A stretch of 40,884 nucleotides of DNA, taken from Sphaerobacteraceae bacterium. Lineage in GTDB: Bacteria; Chloroflexota; Chloroflexia; Thermomicrobiales; Thermomicrobiaceae. Location: contig REEK01000160.1 in the NCBI GenBank assembly GCA_007695115.1, positions 1-40,884 of the forward strand, written 5' to 3'. Shown piece by piece: positions 16,650 to 24,691 of the stretch. Both the position numbers and the translations under genes were made by a program. Positions within the stretch are counted from its first letter, which is position 1. Every line of letters starts with the position of its first letter. The notes under the pieces are model-generated. The model was not told where the DNA came from. It did no database searches and worked only from the letters and a program-made list of their open reading frames with translations.

Positions 16650-17281
16650 AGCTCTTTTCCGTCGGCGACATCCTTCATCCACGATCGCTCATTGCCGATC
16701 TGTGCCGGGAGACCGTGTCCGGGATAAACCGTCACGCCATCGGGGAGCTCCATCAGCTTCCGTATCGACTGGCGGGTCTCTTCCATGCTGGATCCGGGCA
16801 GATCGGCACGCCCGTAGCCGCCGGGAAACAGTGTATCGCCACCGAAGAGAACCTGCTCAGTTTCTTCATACAGGGAGACCTGTCCCGGGGCATGCCCCGG
16901 CGTCACCAGGATGCTGAAGCGCAGCGTCCCGACAGCGATCTCGTCACCCTCATTCAGGTATTGATCCGGTCCAATGTCTTCGACGGTGTACGGTGCCTGT
17001 CCGCCCTGGATTACCTGGCGGAGTTGCGTCATGGCGTCTTCATGGATTGCCAGCGGTGCGCCGGTCTCCTGTTTGATCCGTGCAGCGTCGATGACATGGT
17101 CGAAGTGGGCATGGGTCAGCACGATCAGCTGAACCCTGTACCCGTCGTCACGGACAGCATCGAGGAGACGATCGGCGGATTCGGGCGGCGCATCGATGAT
17201 GATCGCCTCGTGTGACGCCTCGTCTCCGACGACGAACGCGTTGGTTTCGATCGGGCCGGCGGAAATTGTCTTGATGTGCAT
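16646..17281 (-). CDS. MBL-fold metallohydrolase, glyoxalase II-like
   Basis: 211-residue metallo-beta-lactamase fold hydrolase. The metal-binding motif HAHFDH is at residues 57-62, with further ligands in VTPGHAPGQ, FGGDTLF (bridging Asp) and YPGHG at the end, the full set for a binuclear glyoxalase II-like site. It probably cleaves a thioester such as S-lactoyl-thiol, but small MBL proteins of this size are diverse. The frame is open to 17455; I use the ATG at 17281, where the family sequence MHIKTISAGP begins and a GGGAG lies 11 nt upstream. The extra 58 residues have no family character. Confidence 0.88.
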   Translation of the reverse strand: MHIKTISAGPIETNAFVVGDEASHEAIIIDAPPESADRLLDAVRDDGYRVQLIVLTHAHFDHVIDAARIKQETGAPLAIHEDAMTQLRQVIQGGQAPYTVEDIGPDQYLNEGDEIAVGTLRFSILVTPGHAPGQVSLYEETEQVLFGGDTLFPGGYGRADLPGSSMEETRQSIRKLMELPDGVTVYPGHGLPAQIGNERSWMKDVADGKEL

Positions 17282-17568
17282 GGTCTGGCTGGCTCCCTTT
17301 CTGATGGTTACCCCTGATATTTCGCACGCTTCCTGCCGGGAAGTCAATGGTGGCCCGTTTCTGGCGTTAGCATACCCGTGACACCGGACAGAGTATGTGC
17401 CGACGAGGTTGCTACTGATTCGGGTTCCTGTGGGAACTTTCGTGCAGATAATCACAATCTGCGACCGATCTTTGGGGATTCTGGTGGCACAGGAATTGTT
17501 CTGGTTACTCAGGAAGACGATGGTTCACTGGCCGAATTCATCGATATGCAGGAGATAAGGGGAACGCA

Positions 17569-17715
17569 ATGCTCTGGACGATTCTGGTAATTCTGGTCAT
17601 TCTCTGGTTACTCGGCTTCACGTTCGAGGTCGTGGGTAACCTGATTCACATCCTTCTCGTTGTTGCGCTGGTGGTTCTGGTGCTGCAGCTGATTTCCGGG
17701 CGCCGGGCGGTCTGA
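17569..17715 (+). CDS. Mini membrane protein, lmo0937/DUF5670-like (copy 1)
   Basis: A 48-residue protein consisting almost wholly of two hydrophobic helices: MLWTILVILVILWLLG, a short linker with Glu-Val-Val-Gly-Asn, then LIHILLVVALVVLVLQLISG and a basic RRAV tail. This is the layout of the lmo0937 (DUF5670) family, mostly of unknown function and often linked to envelope stress. The ATG has AAGGGGA 6 nt upstream. A second copy follows 170 nt downstream; the two share the first five residues, the HILLVVAL core and the SGRRAV ending. Confidence 0.82.
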   Translation: MLWTILVILVILWLLGFTFEVVGNLIHILLVVALVVLVLQLISGRRAV

Positions 17716-17885
17716 TCCGGTCGCGTGAATCGCGTGCCAGAAGTGCATTTGCCGAGACGATCTGCCGGCAATATTTGCGTAATGCAGCACCGGTGGCACA
17801 GAAGTTGACTGAAGCGATTTGTAACAAGCACGCGCTGGAGGCTGAGTTTGCCTCCGTAAACGCACGAAACACACAGGAGAGATAA

Positions 17886-18029
17886 ATGCTCTGGACGATT
17901 CTTGTTGTACTGCTCATTCTCTGGGCGCTAGGTCTAGTTAGTGGAATTGGTGGACTGGTTCACATTCTGCTGGTCGTGGCACTGATCGTACTGGTGCTGC
18001 AGCTGGTTTCCGGTCGCCGGGCGGTATAA
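17886..18029 (+). CDS. Mini membrane protein, lmo0937/DUF5670-like (copy 2)
   Basis: A 47-residue two-helix protein, MLWTILVVLLILWALG, a glycine-rich turn (SGIGG), LVHILLVVALIVLVLQLVSG and the same RRAV ending. It is one residue shorter than copy 1 and about 75% identical by eye, so the pair comes from a tandem duplication. AGGAGA stands 6 nt before the ATG. A perfect hairpin terminator follows 31 nt after the stop. The 170 nt between copies holds a 6-bp hairpin GGAGGC/GCCTCC (about 17838-17856), and the second copy may have its own promoter. Confidence 0.82.
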   Translation: MLWTILVVLLILWALGLVSGIGGLVHILLVVALIVLVLQLVSGRRAV

Positions 18030-18060
18030 AGCCTCGCTCAATACGGAGCGGGATGAGAGC

Positions 18061-18094
18061 GGCAGGGCCAATTTGGCCCTGCCGTTTCGTTTTT
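18061..18094 (+). terminator. Rho-independent terminator after the mini membrane protein pair
   Basis: GGCAGGGCC and GGCCCTGCC form a perfect 9-bp GC-rich stem around AATTT (18061-18083), followed by GTTTCGTTTTT. It ends the transcript of the two small membrane proteins before the fabF-like gene. Confidence 0.88.
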
Positions 18095-18117
18095 GTGACA
18101 TTCTGACAGCTATGATC

Positions 18118-18126
18118 TGGTAGTAT
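18118..18126 (+). promoter_or_regulatory. Candidate extended -10 promoter element for the fabF-like gene
   Basis: TGG followed by TAGTAT (18121-18126) matches an extended -10 element. No recognisable -35 box stands 16-18 nt upstream. It lies just after the terminator and 114 nt before the fabF-like ATG. The same TGG-TA core precedes several other genes in this window. Confidence 0.3.
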
Positions 18127-18239
18127 CCGGGGGACCTCGGGGCCGGGGAGTGGGTGGTTTCGATGTCAGTGGCAAGCAGATACATGCTGGATCGGTCCGC
18201 GCCTGGCGGGGCAGCCCGGACGCTGGAGGTAGAGAGCTG

Positions 18240-19562
18240 ATGCTGTGTTCACGTTGCAAGGCTTCCGTAGACGCAGAAGACCGATATTGTTCCCGTTGCG
18301 GTAATCTGCTGCATCCGGGCGCCAATCGACGAGTTGTGGTGACTGGCGTTGGTGCCGTGACACCACTTGGAAACACGGCCGAAGAGACATGGCAGGGATT
18401 GTGTGATGGGCGCTCCGGGATCACGAAGATCGAACGCTTCGATCCCTCTGAACTGACGGTTCAGATCGCCGGCGAAGTCCGTGAATTCGATATGGGTGGC
18501 ATTGTCGACCGCAAGACCGAACGAGGTATGGCGCTATTCTCCAAATTCGGCGTAGCCTCAGCGGGTATGGCGATGAAGGATGCCTGCCTCGATCCAACGT
18601 CGCTCGATCCGGATCGGGCCGGAGTGGTTGTGGGCACTGGTGCCGGTGGTATGGCCACGATTCTGGAGACCCAGGAAGTCGCCCTGCGACGTGGTCTCAT
18701 GCGGGTTTCACCTCATTTCATGACCACCTTCCCGCACAATCTCCCGGCTTACCATATTCATCAACTGTTCGGGTTTTTTGGCCCGAGCCTGACCGTCTCT
18801 ACAGCCTGTGCTACCGGCGCTCAGGCGATTGGTGAGGCGGCACAGTTCATCCGGTCCGGCCAGGCCGATGTGATGGTTGCTGGCGGAACAGAACACTGTA
18901 TTTTCCCGTTGTTCGTGGCCAGTTTTGCCGTTCAGCGAGCGGCATCGACGATGAACGATGCGCCCGAGAAGGCGAGTATGCCGTTCGATGCCAACCGGCA
19001 CGGGTTCGTGCTCGGTGAAGGCGCGGCGATGGTGGTGCTGGAGACGCTGGAGAATGCCCGCAATCGCGGGGCGACGGTTTACGCTGAAGTGCTCGGCTAC
19101 GGTGCCAGCGACGATGGCTATCATCCGATTGCCCCCGAACCAGAAGGCCGCGGCGCCGCCTACGCCATGAACCTTGCTCTGCAGGAAGGCGGAATCAATC
19201 CGGCACAGGTCGATTACGTCAATGCCCACGCGGCCAGCACTCCCCTGGGTGACAAGGCCGAAACCCTGGCGATCAAGAAGTCGCTGGGCAAGCGTGCCTA
19301 CGAGGTAGCGATCAGTTCATCGAAATCGATGATCGGGCATCTGATGGGTGCCGCCGGGGCGGTCGAGGCAATGGCAACGATTCTGACGATTCGGGATCAG
19401 GTGGTTCATCCAACCATCAACTATGTCACCCCGGATCCGGAATGCGATCTCGACTATGTGCCAAACACTGGTCGCGAACTGGATGTCAATGTAGCCCTGT
19501 CCAACTCGATCGGACTGGGTGGTCAGAATACCTGTCTGGCGTTTGGCCGGATTCAGGACTGA
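18240..19562 (+). CDS. fabF: Beta-ketoacyl-ACP synthase II-like with N-terminal zinc ribbon
   Basis: 440-residue condensing enzyme that elongates acyl-ACP with malonyl-ACP. The first 25 residues form a CxxC-x10-CxxC zinc ribbon (Cys3, Cys6, Cys17, Cys20; ending YCSRCGNLL), directly joined to the thiolase-fold domain starting RRVVVTGVGAVTPLG. All catalytic residues are present with a constant offset of 27 from E. coli FabF: Cys190 (TACATG), His330 (NAHAAST, where Ala replaces the usual Gly), Lys362 and His367 (SKSMIGHLMGA). The ATG at 18240 follows GGAGGT at 9 nt; the upstream open frame to 18150 is unlikely. No acpP or fabG is adjacent. The zinc ribbon is not part of housekeeping FabF and suggests a specialised partner or regulation. 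Confidence 0.9.
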   Translation: MLCSRCKASVDAEDRYCSRCGNLLHPGANRRVVVTGVGAVTPLGNTAEETWQGLCDGRSGITKIERFDPSELTVQIAGEVREFDMGGIVDRKTERGMALFSKFGVASAGMAMKDACLDPTSLDPDRAGVVVGTGAGGMATILETQEVALRRGLMRVSPHFMTTFPHNLPAYHIHQLFGFFGPSLTVSTACATGAQAIGEAAQFIRSGQADVMVAGGTEHCIFPLFVASFAVQRAASTMNDAPEKASMPFDANRHGFVLGEGAAMVVLETLENARNRGATVYAEVLGYGASDDGYHPIAPEPEGRGAAYAMNLALQEGGINPAQVDYVNAHAASTPLGDKAETLAIKKSLGKRAYEVAISSSKSMIGHLMGAAGAVEAMATILTIRDQVVHPTINYVTPDPECDLDYVPNTGRELDVNVALSNSIGLGGQNTCLAFGRIQD

Positions 19563-19700
19563 TCACGCAACAATCTGACACACGGCGGGACCGGCCTGGG
19601 TTAGACTTTGGCGAATATGATGACCATGGCCCCGTTTCCCGGTGTCACCGATACTGGCGGTCATTGAGGACAGGCATGTGGCCGGACACAGGAGAGAGCT

Positions 19701-20336
19701 TTGACGGCAACGCTGACCCGCGACGATATTCTCAAGAGCCGGATTCCCAAGCGCTCGACGCTGGTGCGTCCGGAGTTCCCGACGGCCTTCCTGCTTCGGG
19801 AAGGTGATTTTCTGCAGATTACGGATGTGCAGAGCAAGCAGGTTGCGACGATGGTCGCTTTCAACCAGCACGATCCTGAAGAGTGCCTCTCCACGTCACA
19901 CACCCGGTCTGGCAACAACTCACTGGTGCTGATCAATGAGATGGTGGTCTACAGCAACCGGCATAACCCGATGATGGTTCTGCTGGAAGACACCTGTGGG
20001 CGCCACGACATTCTCTATCCGGCCTGTGACGCCCAGTCGTATATCTCCGACTACGGGATCGAGAATCACGCCAACTGTCGGGACGGCCTGCATCAGGTGC
20101 TGAAATCGCGCGGGATCAACTACGATGACATCCCCGATCCGGTCAACTGGTTCATGAACGTCGGGCTACGACAGCGGGGCCGCTTCGAGGTGCGGGAGCC
20201 ACTCAGTGAGCGTGGCGACTACGTGCTGGTACGGGCCACGATGGACATGATCGTTGGCGTTGCCGCCTGCCCGCAGGATCAGAACGCCGCCAACGCGTTC
20301 CGGCCGACCGATATCCAGGTCCGGATCTATTCCTGA
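19701..20336 (+). CDS. DUF1989 / urea carboxylase-associated family protein
   Basis: 211-residue protein of the DUF1989 family, often called urea carboxylase-associated. Family marks are GDFLQITDVQSKQVATMVAFN, the SHTRSGNNSL run and the motif DTCGRHDILYPACDAQSY with a later HANCRDGL; the conserved Cys and His residues suggest a metal site. Relatives act in or near guanidine/urea breakdown, but no urea carboxylase, allophanate hydrolase or transporter is nearby, so function here is open. The start is a TTG at 19701 with GGAGAG 6-7 nt upstream; no ATG is available before residue 50. The stop overlaps the convergent YhaN-like gene by 10 nt. Confidence 0.85.
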   Translation: MTATLTRDDILKSRIPKRSTLVRPEFPTAFLLREGDFLQITDVQSKQVATMVAFNQHDPEECLSTSHTRSGNNSLVLINEMVVYSNRHNPMMVLLEDTCGRHDILYPACDAQSYISDYGIENHANCRDGLHQVLKSRGINYDDIPDPVNWFMNVGLRQRGRFEVREPLSERGDYVLVRATMDMIVGVAACPQDQNAANAFRPTDIQVRIYS

Positions 20337-22828
20337 TCGCTCCACCCAATTTCGCTGACAGACGGGTCAGTTCTGCGCTCCAGACGGAGTGACGGGCTGA
20401 TCCAGCGTGTCCAGGTCTCGTCTTTGGTGAAGATCAGTATCTGCCGGTCTTGCGCCAGCCTGGTGATGAGTTCTGCCGCGTTGGCAAGACGTTCCTCATC
20501 GAAATTGACACATGGATCATCCAGTAACATCGGCAGCGTTCGATCTCCGGACAACGCCTCGATCAGGGACGCTCTGATGGCGAGGTAGAGCTGGTCCCCG
20601 GCTCCCCGACTGAGCTGCTGCTTGTCGATCTCCGGGATCCCGTTGCCGGAGATAGTGGGGATCATTGACTCCCGATCCAGCTCGACGATCTGATAGCGGC
20701 CATCGGTAAGCCGGGCGAACAATTCCCCGGCCTGCTCACCTACCGGGTCCAGTGCGTGCTCCTGAAACGCGGTGACGCTGTCGCGCAGGGTCTCGATCGC
20801 CACGATGTGAGCATGGGCGGTCAGATTGACCTGGTTCAGTTCTTCTTCGAGCTCCCGGATTCGTGCCTGGAGATCACCGGCGTCTTCGCTACTGCGCGCC
20901 AGGTGCTGGCGATCCAGCCCGATCTGGTAGAGGCGCCGCTCGCTCTCCTGAATCGTCTCCTCAGCGCGCTGGACCGTCTGCTGGTAGGCGCGAACCTGTT
21001 CCGGTTCGATCTTGTGCAGCTCCGGGTAGTCGCTGCGGAGTCTCTGCGCAGTCTGCCGGGCAATGGCCGTATCCTGCTGAACGGTGGTCAGCTGTTCGCG
21101 GCGACGGGCGATCTCCTCTGGATCGAGGGGATCGATCTGCTCCAGCAGCCGCAATGTCTCGCGATACCGGCTGGCGCGCGTCTGGAGCGCTTCCAGATCG
21201 GATTCGCCGCTCTGTTGAAGCAGGGTATCGCGACGCTCCTGCAGCTCACGTCGTTTGCTCTGAGCCGCTTCGAGGTCGATGGCGGGCTGATCGTCGATCT
21301 GTGGCTGGGCATCCAGCCGGCTCAGATTGGCCTGAAACTCACGAGCCCGGCGATACAGATCGTCCAGCGTATCAACGCCGGATTCTGCCAGTAGTTGATC
21401 CTGCTGGCGCTGGTAGAGGGCAAGGATCTCTTCGGCACGCTGCAGCTCGGCGTCGATTGCCGCAATCGCGGGATCATCGACCGGTTCTGTGTCCGGCCGG
21501 GCTGATGAGCGGGTCATCATGATCCCGATGGCAATCAGCGCGATCGCCACCACCACTCCGGCGAAAAGCAACGGGTCTACGACGATGCCGAGCCCGATTG
21601 AACCAACGGCAATCACCCCGGCTGCGGTCCTCAGCAGTTTCGGCGTGTTGTCCGGTGCTGGACGTGGTGCAGCGGCCTGTTGCTGTCGCAGGGTGCGTTC
21701 TCGCCGGGATCGAAGCTCGTCGACGGCACGGGCGGCCTGCTCGGTATGGAAACCGATCTCCCGGACGTCTCCGGGATCGACATCGCCCGGAATCCGGTGC
21801 TTCTCCAGTTCCTGTATCAGGAAATCGCGTTGTTCCTGCAGGCTCTGATTGCGCTCGGCATCCTCGGAGAGCGATTCGATGCGCATGTCGAGACGCTCGA
21901 TATCCCGTGCCAGATCGCCGATCTCCCCGGGATCTGGATCGTCCGGTATACGCAGCTCATCCCGGGCGGCCTCCAGTTTTGCTCGACGTTCCTGATCTGA
22001 TTCCAGCCGACCAAGCTGCTGCTCCAGCTCGCTCCAGGCGAAGCGCTTCTGGTTTTCCTCAGCAATCGCTTTCTGCAGATCACTCGCGTTCTGCGCGAGA
22101 TCGGCGTATCGCTCCTTTGTCTGCTTCGCTTCAGCCTGTTGCGCATGGAGCAGGCGTTCTTCCTCGATGAGATCGACAACCTGCCGCTGGATCGTCTCTG
22201 CGGCGGCATGACGCTCCCGGAGATCCTGAATCTGCGCTTCCAGGTCTTCCTTGCGGCGATTGGTGCGCTTTCTGGGTAGCTTGATCAACGTATCAAGCTC
22301 AGCTTCCAGATCAGCGATGGCCGTCTCGTAACTGGCTTCCCGAGTGCCGCTGATGAGTCGCTTGATCTGCGCGGAAAGACCGTTCAATCGACCGTCTTGC
22401 AGGCCATCCTGACTGATGAATACGGTGCGCAGGAAGACATCGTGTTCGGCAAAGCCGATCCACTCCTGGAGCATCGATCGGTAGCGTTCATCCTCGGCTG
22501 TATTGCGCTCAACTAGCCCACGCCCGTGGAAGACCTGTTCTCCGTTGATGTGGACGATGACCTGTTGCTCGAGGAAGTGACGCTCGATCCGGATCTGCTG
22601 GTCATTGGCGGTGAGGTCGAGACGCCCGAGCATCGTGGGCGGTCCATGCCAGGGACGGTATCGCTCGGGATCCAGAATGCCGAAGATGGTGCCGGTGAGT
22701 GCCGTCATCAGGTGCGATTTTCCGGCTTCGTTCGGGCCGATAATCAGGTCTGGCTGCCCGTGCCGAAACGTCAGATCAACTGCATCGTGCTGGGCGAACC
22801 CGCGGAGGGAGAAATGCTCGAGCCTCAT
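20327..22828 (-). CDS. YhaN/SbcC-like ATPase with internal membrane hairpin
   Basis: 833-residue SMC/Rad50-like ATPase, partner of the upstream exonuclease. Walker A GPNEAGKS is at 31-38 in the half beginning MRLEHFSLRGF; the C-terminal half has the ABC signature region LSRGAGDQLYLAIR and Walker B LPMLLDDPCVNFDE near 762-775. Between them lie long glutamine/arginine/glutamate-rich coiled coils. In the middle (about 405-445) are two hydrophobic helices, where Rad50/SbcC would have its zinc hook; this layout is that of Bacillus YhaN rather than SbcC. The complex is therefore probably tethered to the membrane at the coiled-coil tip. Its ATG overlaps the stop of the exonuclease gene (ATGA at 22825-22828). 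The symbol is withheld because YhaN and SbcC are easily confused. Confidence 0.88.
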   Translation of the reverse strand: MRLEHFSLRGFAQHDAVDLTFRHGQPDLIIGPNEAGKSHLMTALTGTIFGILDPERYRPWHGPPTMLGRLDLTANDQQIRIERHFLEQQVIVHINGEQVFHGRGLVERNTAEDERYRSMLQEWIGFAEHDVFLRTVFISQDGLQDGRLNGLSAQIKRLISGTREASYETAIADLEAELDTLIKLPRKRTNRRKEDLEAQIQDLRERHAAAETIQRQVVDLIEEERLLHAQQAEAKQTKERYADLAQNASDLQKAIAEENQKRFAWSELEQQLGRLESDQERRAKLEAARDELRIPDDPDPGEIGDLARDIERLDMRIESLSEDAERNQSLQEQRDFLIQELEKHRIPGDVDPGDVREIGFHTEQAARAVDELRSRRERTLRQQQAAAPRPAPDNTPKLLRTAAGVIAVGSIGLGIVVDPLLFAGVVVAIALIAIGIMMTRSSARPDTEPVDDPAIAAIDAELQRAEEILALYQRQQDQLLAESGVDTLDDLYRRAREFQANLSRLDAQPQIDDQPAIDLEAAQSKRRELQERRDTLLQQSGESDLEALQTRASRYRETLRLLEQIDPLDPEEIARRREQLTTVQQDTAIARQTAQRLRSDYPELHKIEPEQVRAYQQTVQRAEETIQESERRLYQIGLDRQHLARSSEDAGDLQARIRELEEELNQVNLTAHAHIVAIETLRDSVTAFQEHALDPVGEQAGELFARLTDGRYQIVELDRESMIPTISGNGIPEIDKQQLSRGAGDQLYLAIRASLIEALSGDRTLPMLLDDPCVNFDEERLANAAELITRLAQDRQILIFTKDETWTRWISPSLRLERRTDPSVSEIGWSDQE

Positions 22829-23970
22829 TGTGCGCTCCGTCGTTCAAGCTGGATCAGCCCGAGCTGGAGCGCGAGTTCAGCGATCTCACGTTCCTGATGG
22901 GTCTCGGCAGTGGCAATTCGATCGCGCAACTGTCGCACGAACTCCCCACGGATTGTGCGCTCGTTCTCGATCCGGCGGACATAGCCGGAATCCACCACGG
23001 AGGTCGCATCGCGAACCTGCAGATAGCAGAAATGGTGGGCTGCCCGGGCCTGTAAAGCGTCGGTGTCCGGGATCTCCTGCGGTGCGCCGGTCAACTCCGC
23101 GGTCAGGATCAGATGGTCATCGGCGAGCTGCTCGATCCGGGTGATGATCTCCTCGTCGGTGAGGCTGGTGGTATCGATCTGAAAACGCTCGGCGCGTCGT
23201 TGCCCACAGGGGATCGTGGTCAGTTCTGGTGGGCCGCCACGGAAGGTGATCAATGTGACCGAACGGGGCCCGGTTTCCCGGATGTGCAGTGGCTCTGGTG
23301 ATCCGGGATAGGCGGCCATGCCGGGTCTGCCGGGATTGATCGTTCTGGCCCGGTGCAGGTGCCCGAGGGCGATGTAATCGAGCCCGGTGCTGGCCAGATT
23401 GGCACTGCTGAGTGGCAGGTAGCGCTCGGCGACATCGATATCGGCTCTCGGATCGACGGTGGCGTGCATCAGGCCGATGTGGACATCGCCCTCTGCACGT
23501 CGCCGGAACCCCGGCAGGACATCCCGCTGGCGGGTGTGATCGTGCGCGATGCCGTACAGCATCACGTTGAGCCCGCTGGCGTAGATCTCCACCGGTTCGG
23601 TACAGGTCGTCTCCTGAAACAGGGTCGTGTTCTCGGGAAAGCGCTGCCGGTAGACCGAATCTTCGTACCAGTAGCTGTCATGGTTCCCGGAGATCATCAC
23701 CACCCGGATGCCATCCTGCCCGAGTGCGCCCAGCCACTGCTGGAACCGGTTGACGAGCGCGGGATCCGGATTGTGCTTGTCGAACTGATCGCCAGCCAGC
23801 AGGAGCAGATGCACCCGGTTCTGGCGGGCAATCGTTCCGATCTGCTCAAGCGTTTCCAGTATGTCCTGGTGGCGGTTTGCTCCGGCTGGCCCCCAGCTCT
23901 GGAATGTCCGGCCCAGGTGCAGATCGGCACTGTGCAGGACCCGGAGCTGACTGACGTTGATGATCTGCAT
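22825..23970 (-). CDS. YhaO/SbcD/Mre11-like DNA exonuclease
   Basis: 381-residue calcineurin-like metallophosphoesterase that trims DNA ends with its ATPase partner. Metal ligands follow the Mre11 order: Asp16 and His18 (SADLHLGR), Asp61 (LLAGDQFDKHNPD), Asn96-His97-Asp98 (ISGNHDSYW), His169 (LMHATVDP) and His204/His206 (GHLHRAR). A C-terminal region of about 120 residues is the capping and ATPase-binding part. AGGAG stands 8 nt before the ATG at 23970. The gene is the first of a two-gene operon and is coupled to the ATPase. The window thus has two independent end-processing systems, this one and AddAB. Confidence 0.9.
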   Translation of the reverse strand: MQIINVSQLRVLHSADLHLGRTFQSWGPAGANRHQDILETLEQIGTIARQNRVHLLLLAGDQFDKHNPDPALVNRFQQWLGALGQDGIRVVMISGNHDSYWYEDSVYRQRFPENTTLFQETTCTEPVEIYASGLNVMLYGIAHDHTRQRDVLPGFRRRAEGDVHIGLMHATVDPRADIDVAERYLPLSSANLASTGLDYIALGHLHRARTINPGRPGMAAYPGSPEPLHIRETGPRSVTLITFRGGPPELTTIPCGQRRAERFQIDTTSLTDEEIITRIEQLADDHLILTAELTGAPQEIPDTDALQARAAHHFCYLQVRDATSVVDSGYVRRIENERTIRGEFVRQLRDRIATAETHQEREIAELALQLGLIQLERRSAQ

Positions 23971-23998
23971 GCGGCGGACTCCTGTGATTGATCGTGAT

Positions 23999-24568
23999 CT
24001 ACATGCGCTGACCGGTGACGTGGGTCACCTTGCCGGTTTCGACATCGAAGATGTGCCGGTGTGACCGGGTGAGGTTGCCACCGATGACGTGCAATGAGTA
24101 GCTCGGTTCGTCTCCGACCGTCTCGATGGTGTGAATATCTCGCGGAGCGACCAGCGCGTGAACCTCACCGCGCTCGCGAACCCGATGCTCCAGCAGGGTC
24201 AGTTCGGCGTAGTCCGGGTTGCTGCCATCGTCCACCCGCTCGTGCAGCGTGGTGAGCTGTTTGCCGCCGCAGACGCCGATCAGTCCCCAGTTGACATGAT
24301 CGTGGGTGGGAGTAGGCATTCCCGGTACGAACTCCACCACATAGATCAGCAGTGATTCGTCTGGCGCACGATAGTGGTAGAAGCGAGATCGTCCGCTCTC
24401 CGGTGGCACGCGTTTCGATTCATCAAGCAGGCCATCCAGCCAGACGGCACGCTCTACGAGCGGGAAGAGGCGGGGTGCGGCTTCGTTTCCGTCGTGACCG
24501 GATTCCGCGATGATCCGGGAGGCTTCTTCGATGAACTGTTCCATGCTGTAGTTGTCTGTGCTGTTCAC
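23999..24568 (-). CDS. Cysteine dioxygenase-like cupin protein
   Basis: 189-residue cupin of the thiol dioxygenase family, which oxidises a small thiol (cysteine or 3-mercaptopropionate) to its sulfinate using Fe(II) and O2. The three-histidine iron site is visible: His89 and His91 in PTHDHVNWG, and His160 in SYSLHVIGG. The stretch WGLIGVCGGKQ puts a cysteine (Cys100) near the position of the Cys of the Cys-Tyr cofactor of animal CDO. I start at the GTG at 24568 with AAGGGA 6-7 nt upstream; the ATG at residue 9 is the alternative, and the frame up to 25219 overlaps the divergent J-domain gene and is not credible. It is transcribed away from the thiol oxidoreductase region. Confidence 0.85.
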   Translation of the reverse strand: MNSTDNYSMEQFIEEASRIIAESGHDGNEAAPRLFPLVERAVWLDGLLDESKRVPPESGRSRFYHYRAPDESLLIYVVEFVPGMPTPTHDHVNWGLIGVCGGKQLTTLHERVDDGSNPDYAELTLLEHRVRERGEVHALVAPRDIHTIETVGDEPSYSLHVIGGNLTRSHRHIFDVETGKVTHVTGQRM

Positions 24569-24604
24569 GGTTTGTCCCTTCGTATCGAGTGGTATCCAGT
24601 TCGG

Positions 24605-24633
24605 CTGTCGAGTGTGCCTGCCTCTACGATAAT
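24605..24633 (+). promoter_or_regulatory. Candidate promoter for the J-domain gene
   Basis: CTGTCG (24605-24610) and GATAAT (24628-24633, 5 of 6 to consensus) are separated by 17 nt and point to the J-domain gene, whose GTG is about 59 nt downstream. The -35 box is weak (3 of 6), though a similar TTGTCG serves the tetR promoter in this window. Confidence 0.4.
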
Positions 24634-24691
24634 ATTCCCGGGAGAGCCGCGCCACGTTCGCGATCGTGATGAACCGGAATACGCAGGGGTT

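Noticed and set aside
17378-17590. 70-codon plus-strand frame before the first mini membrane protein
   Set aside because: Composition is not protein-like, it overlaps the start of the real small gene in another frame, and it has no ribosome-binding site.
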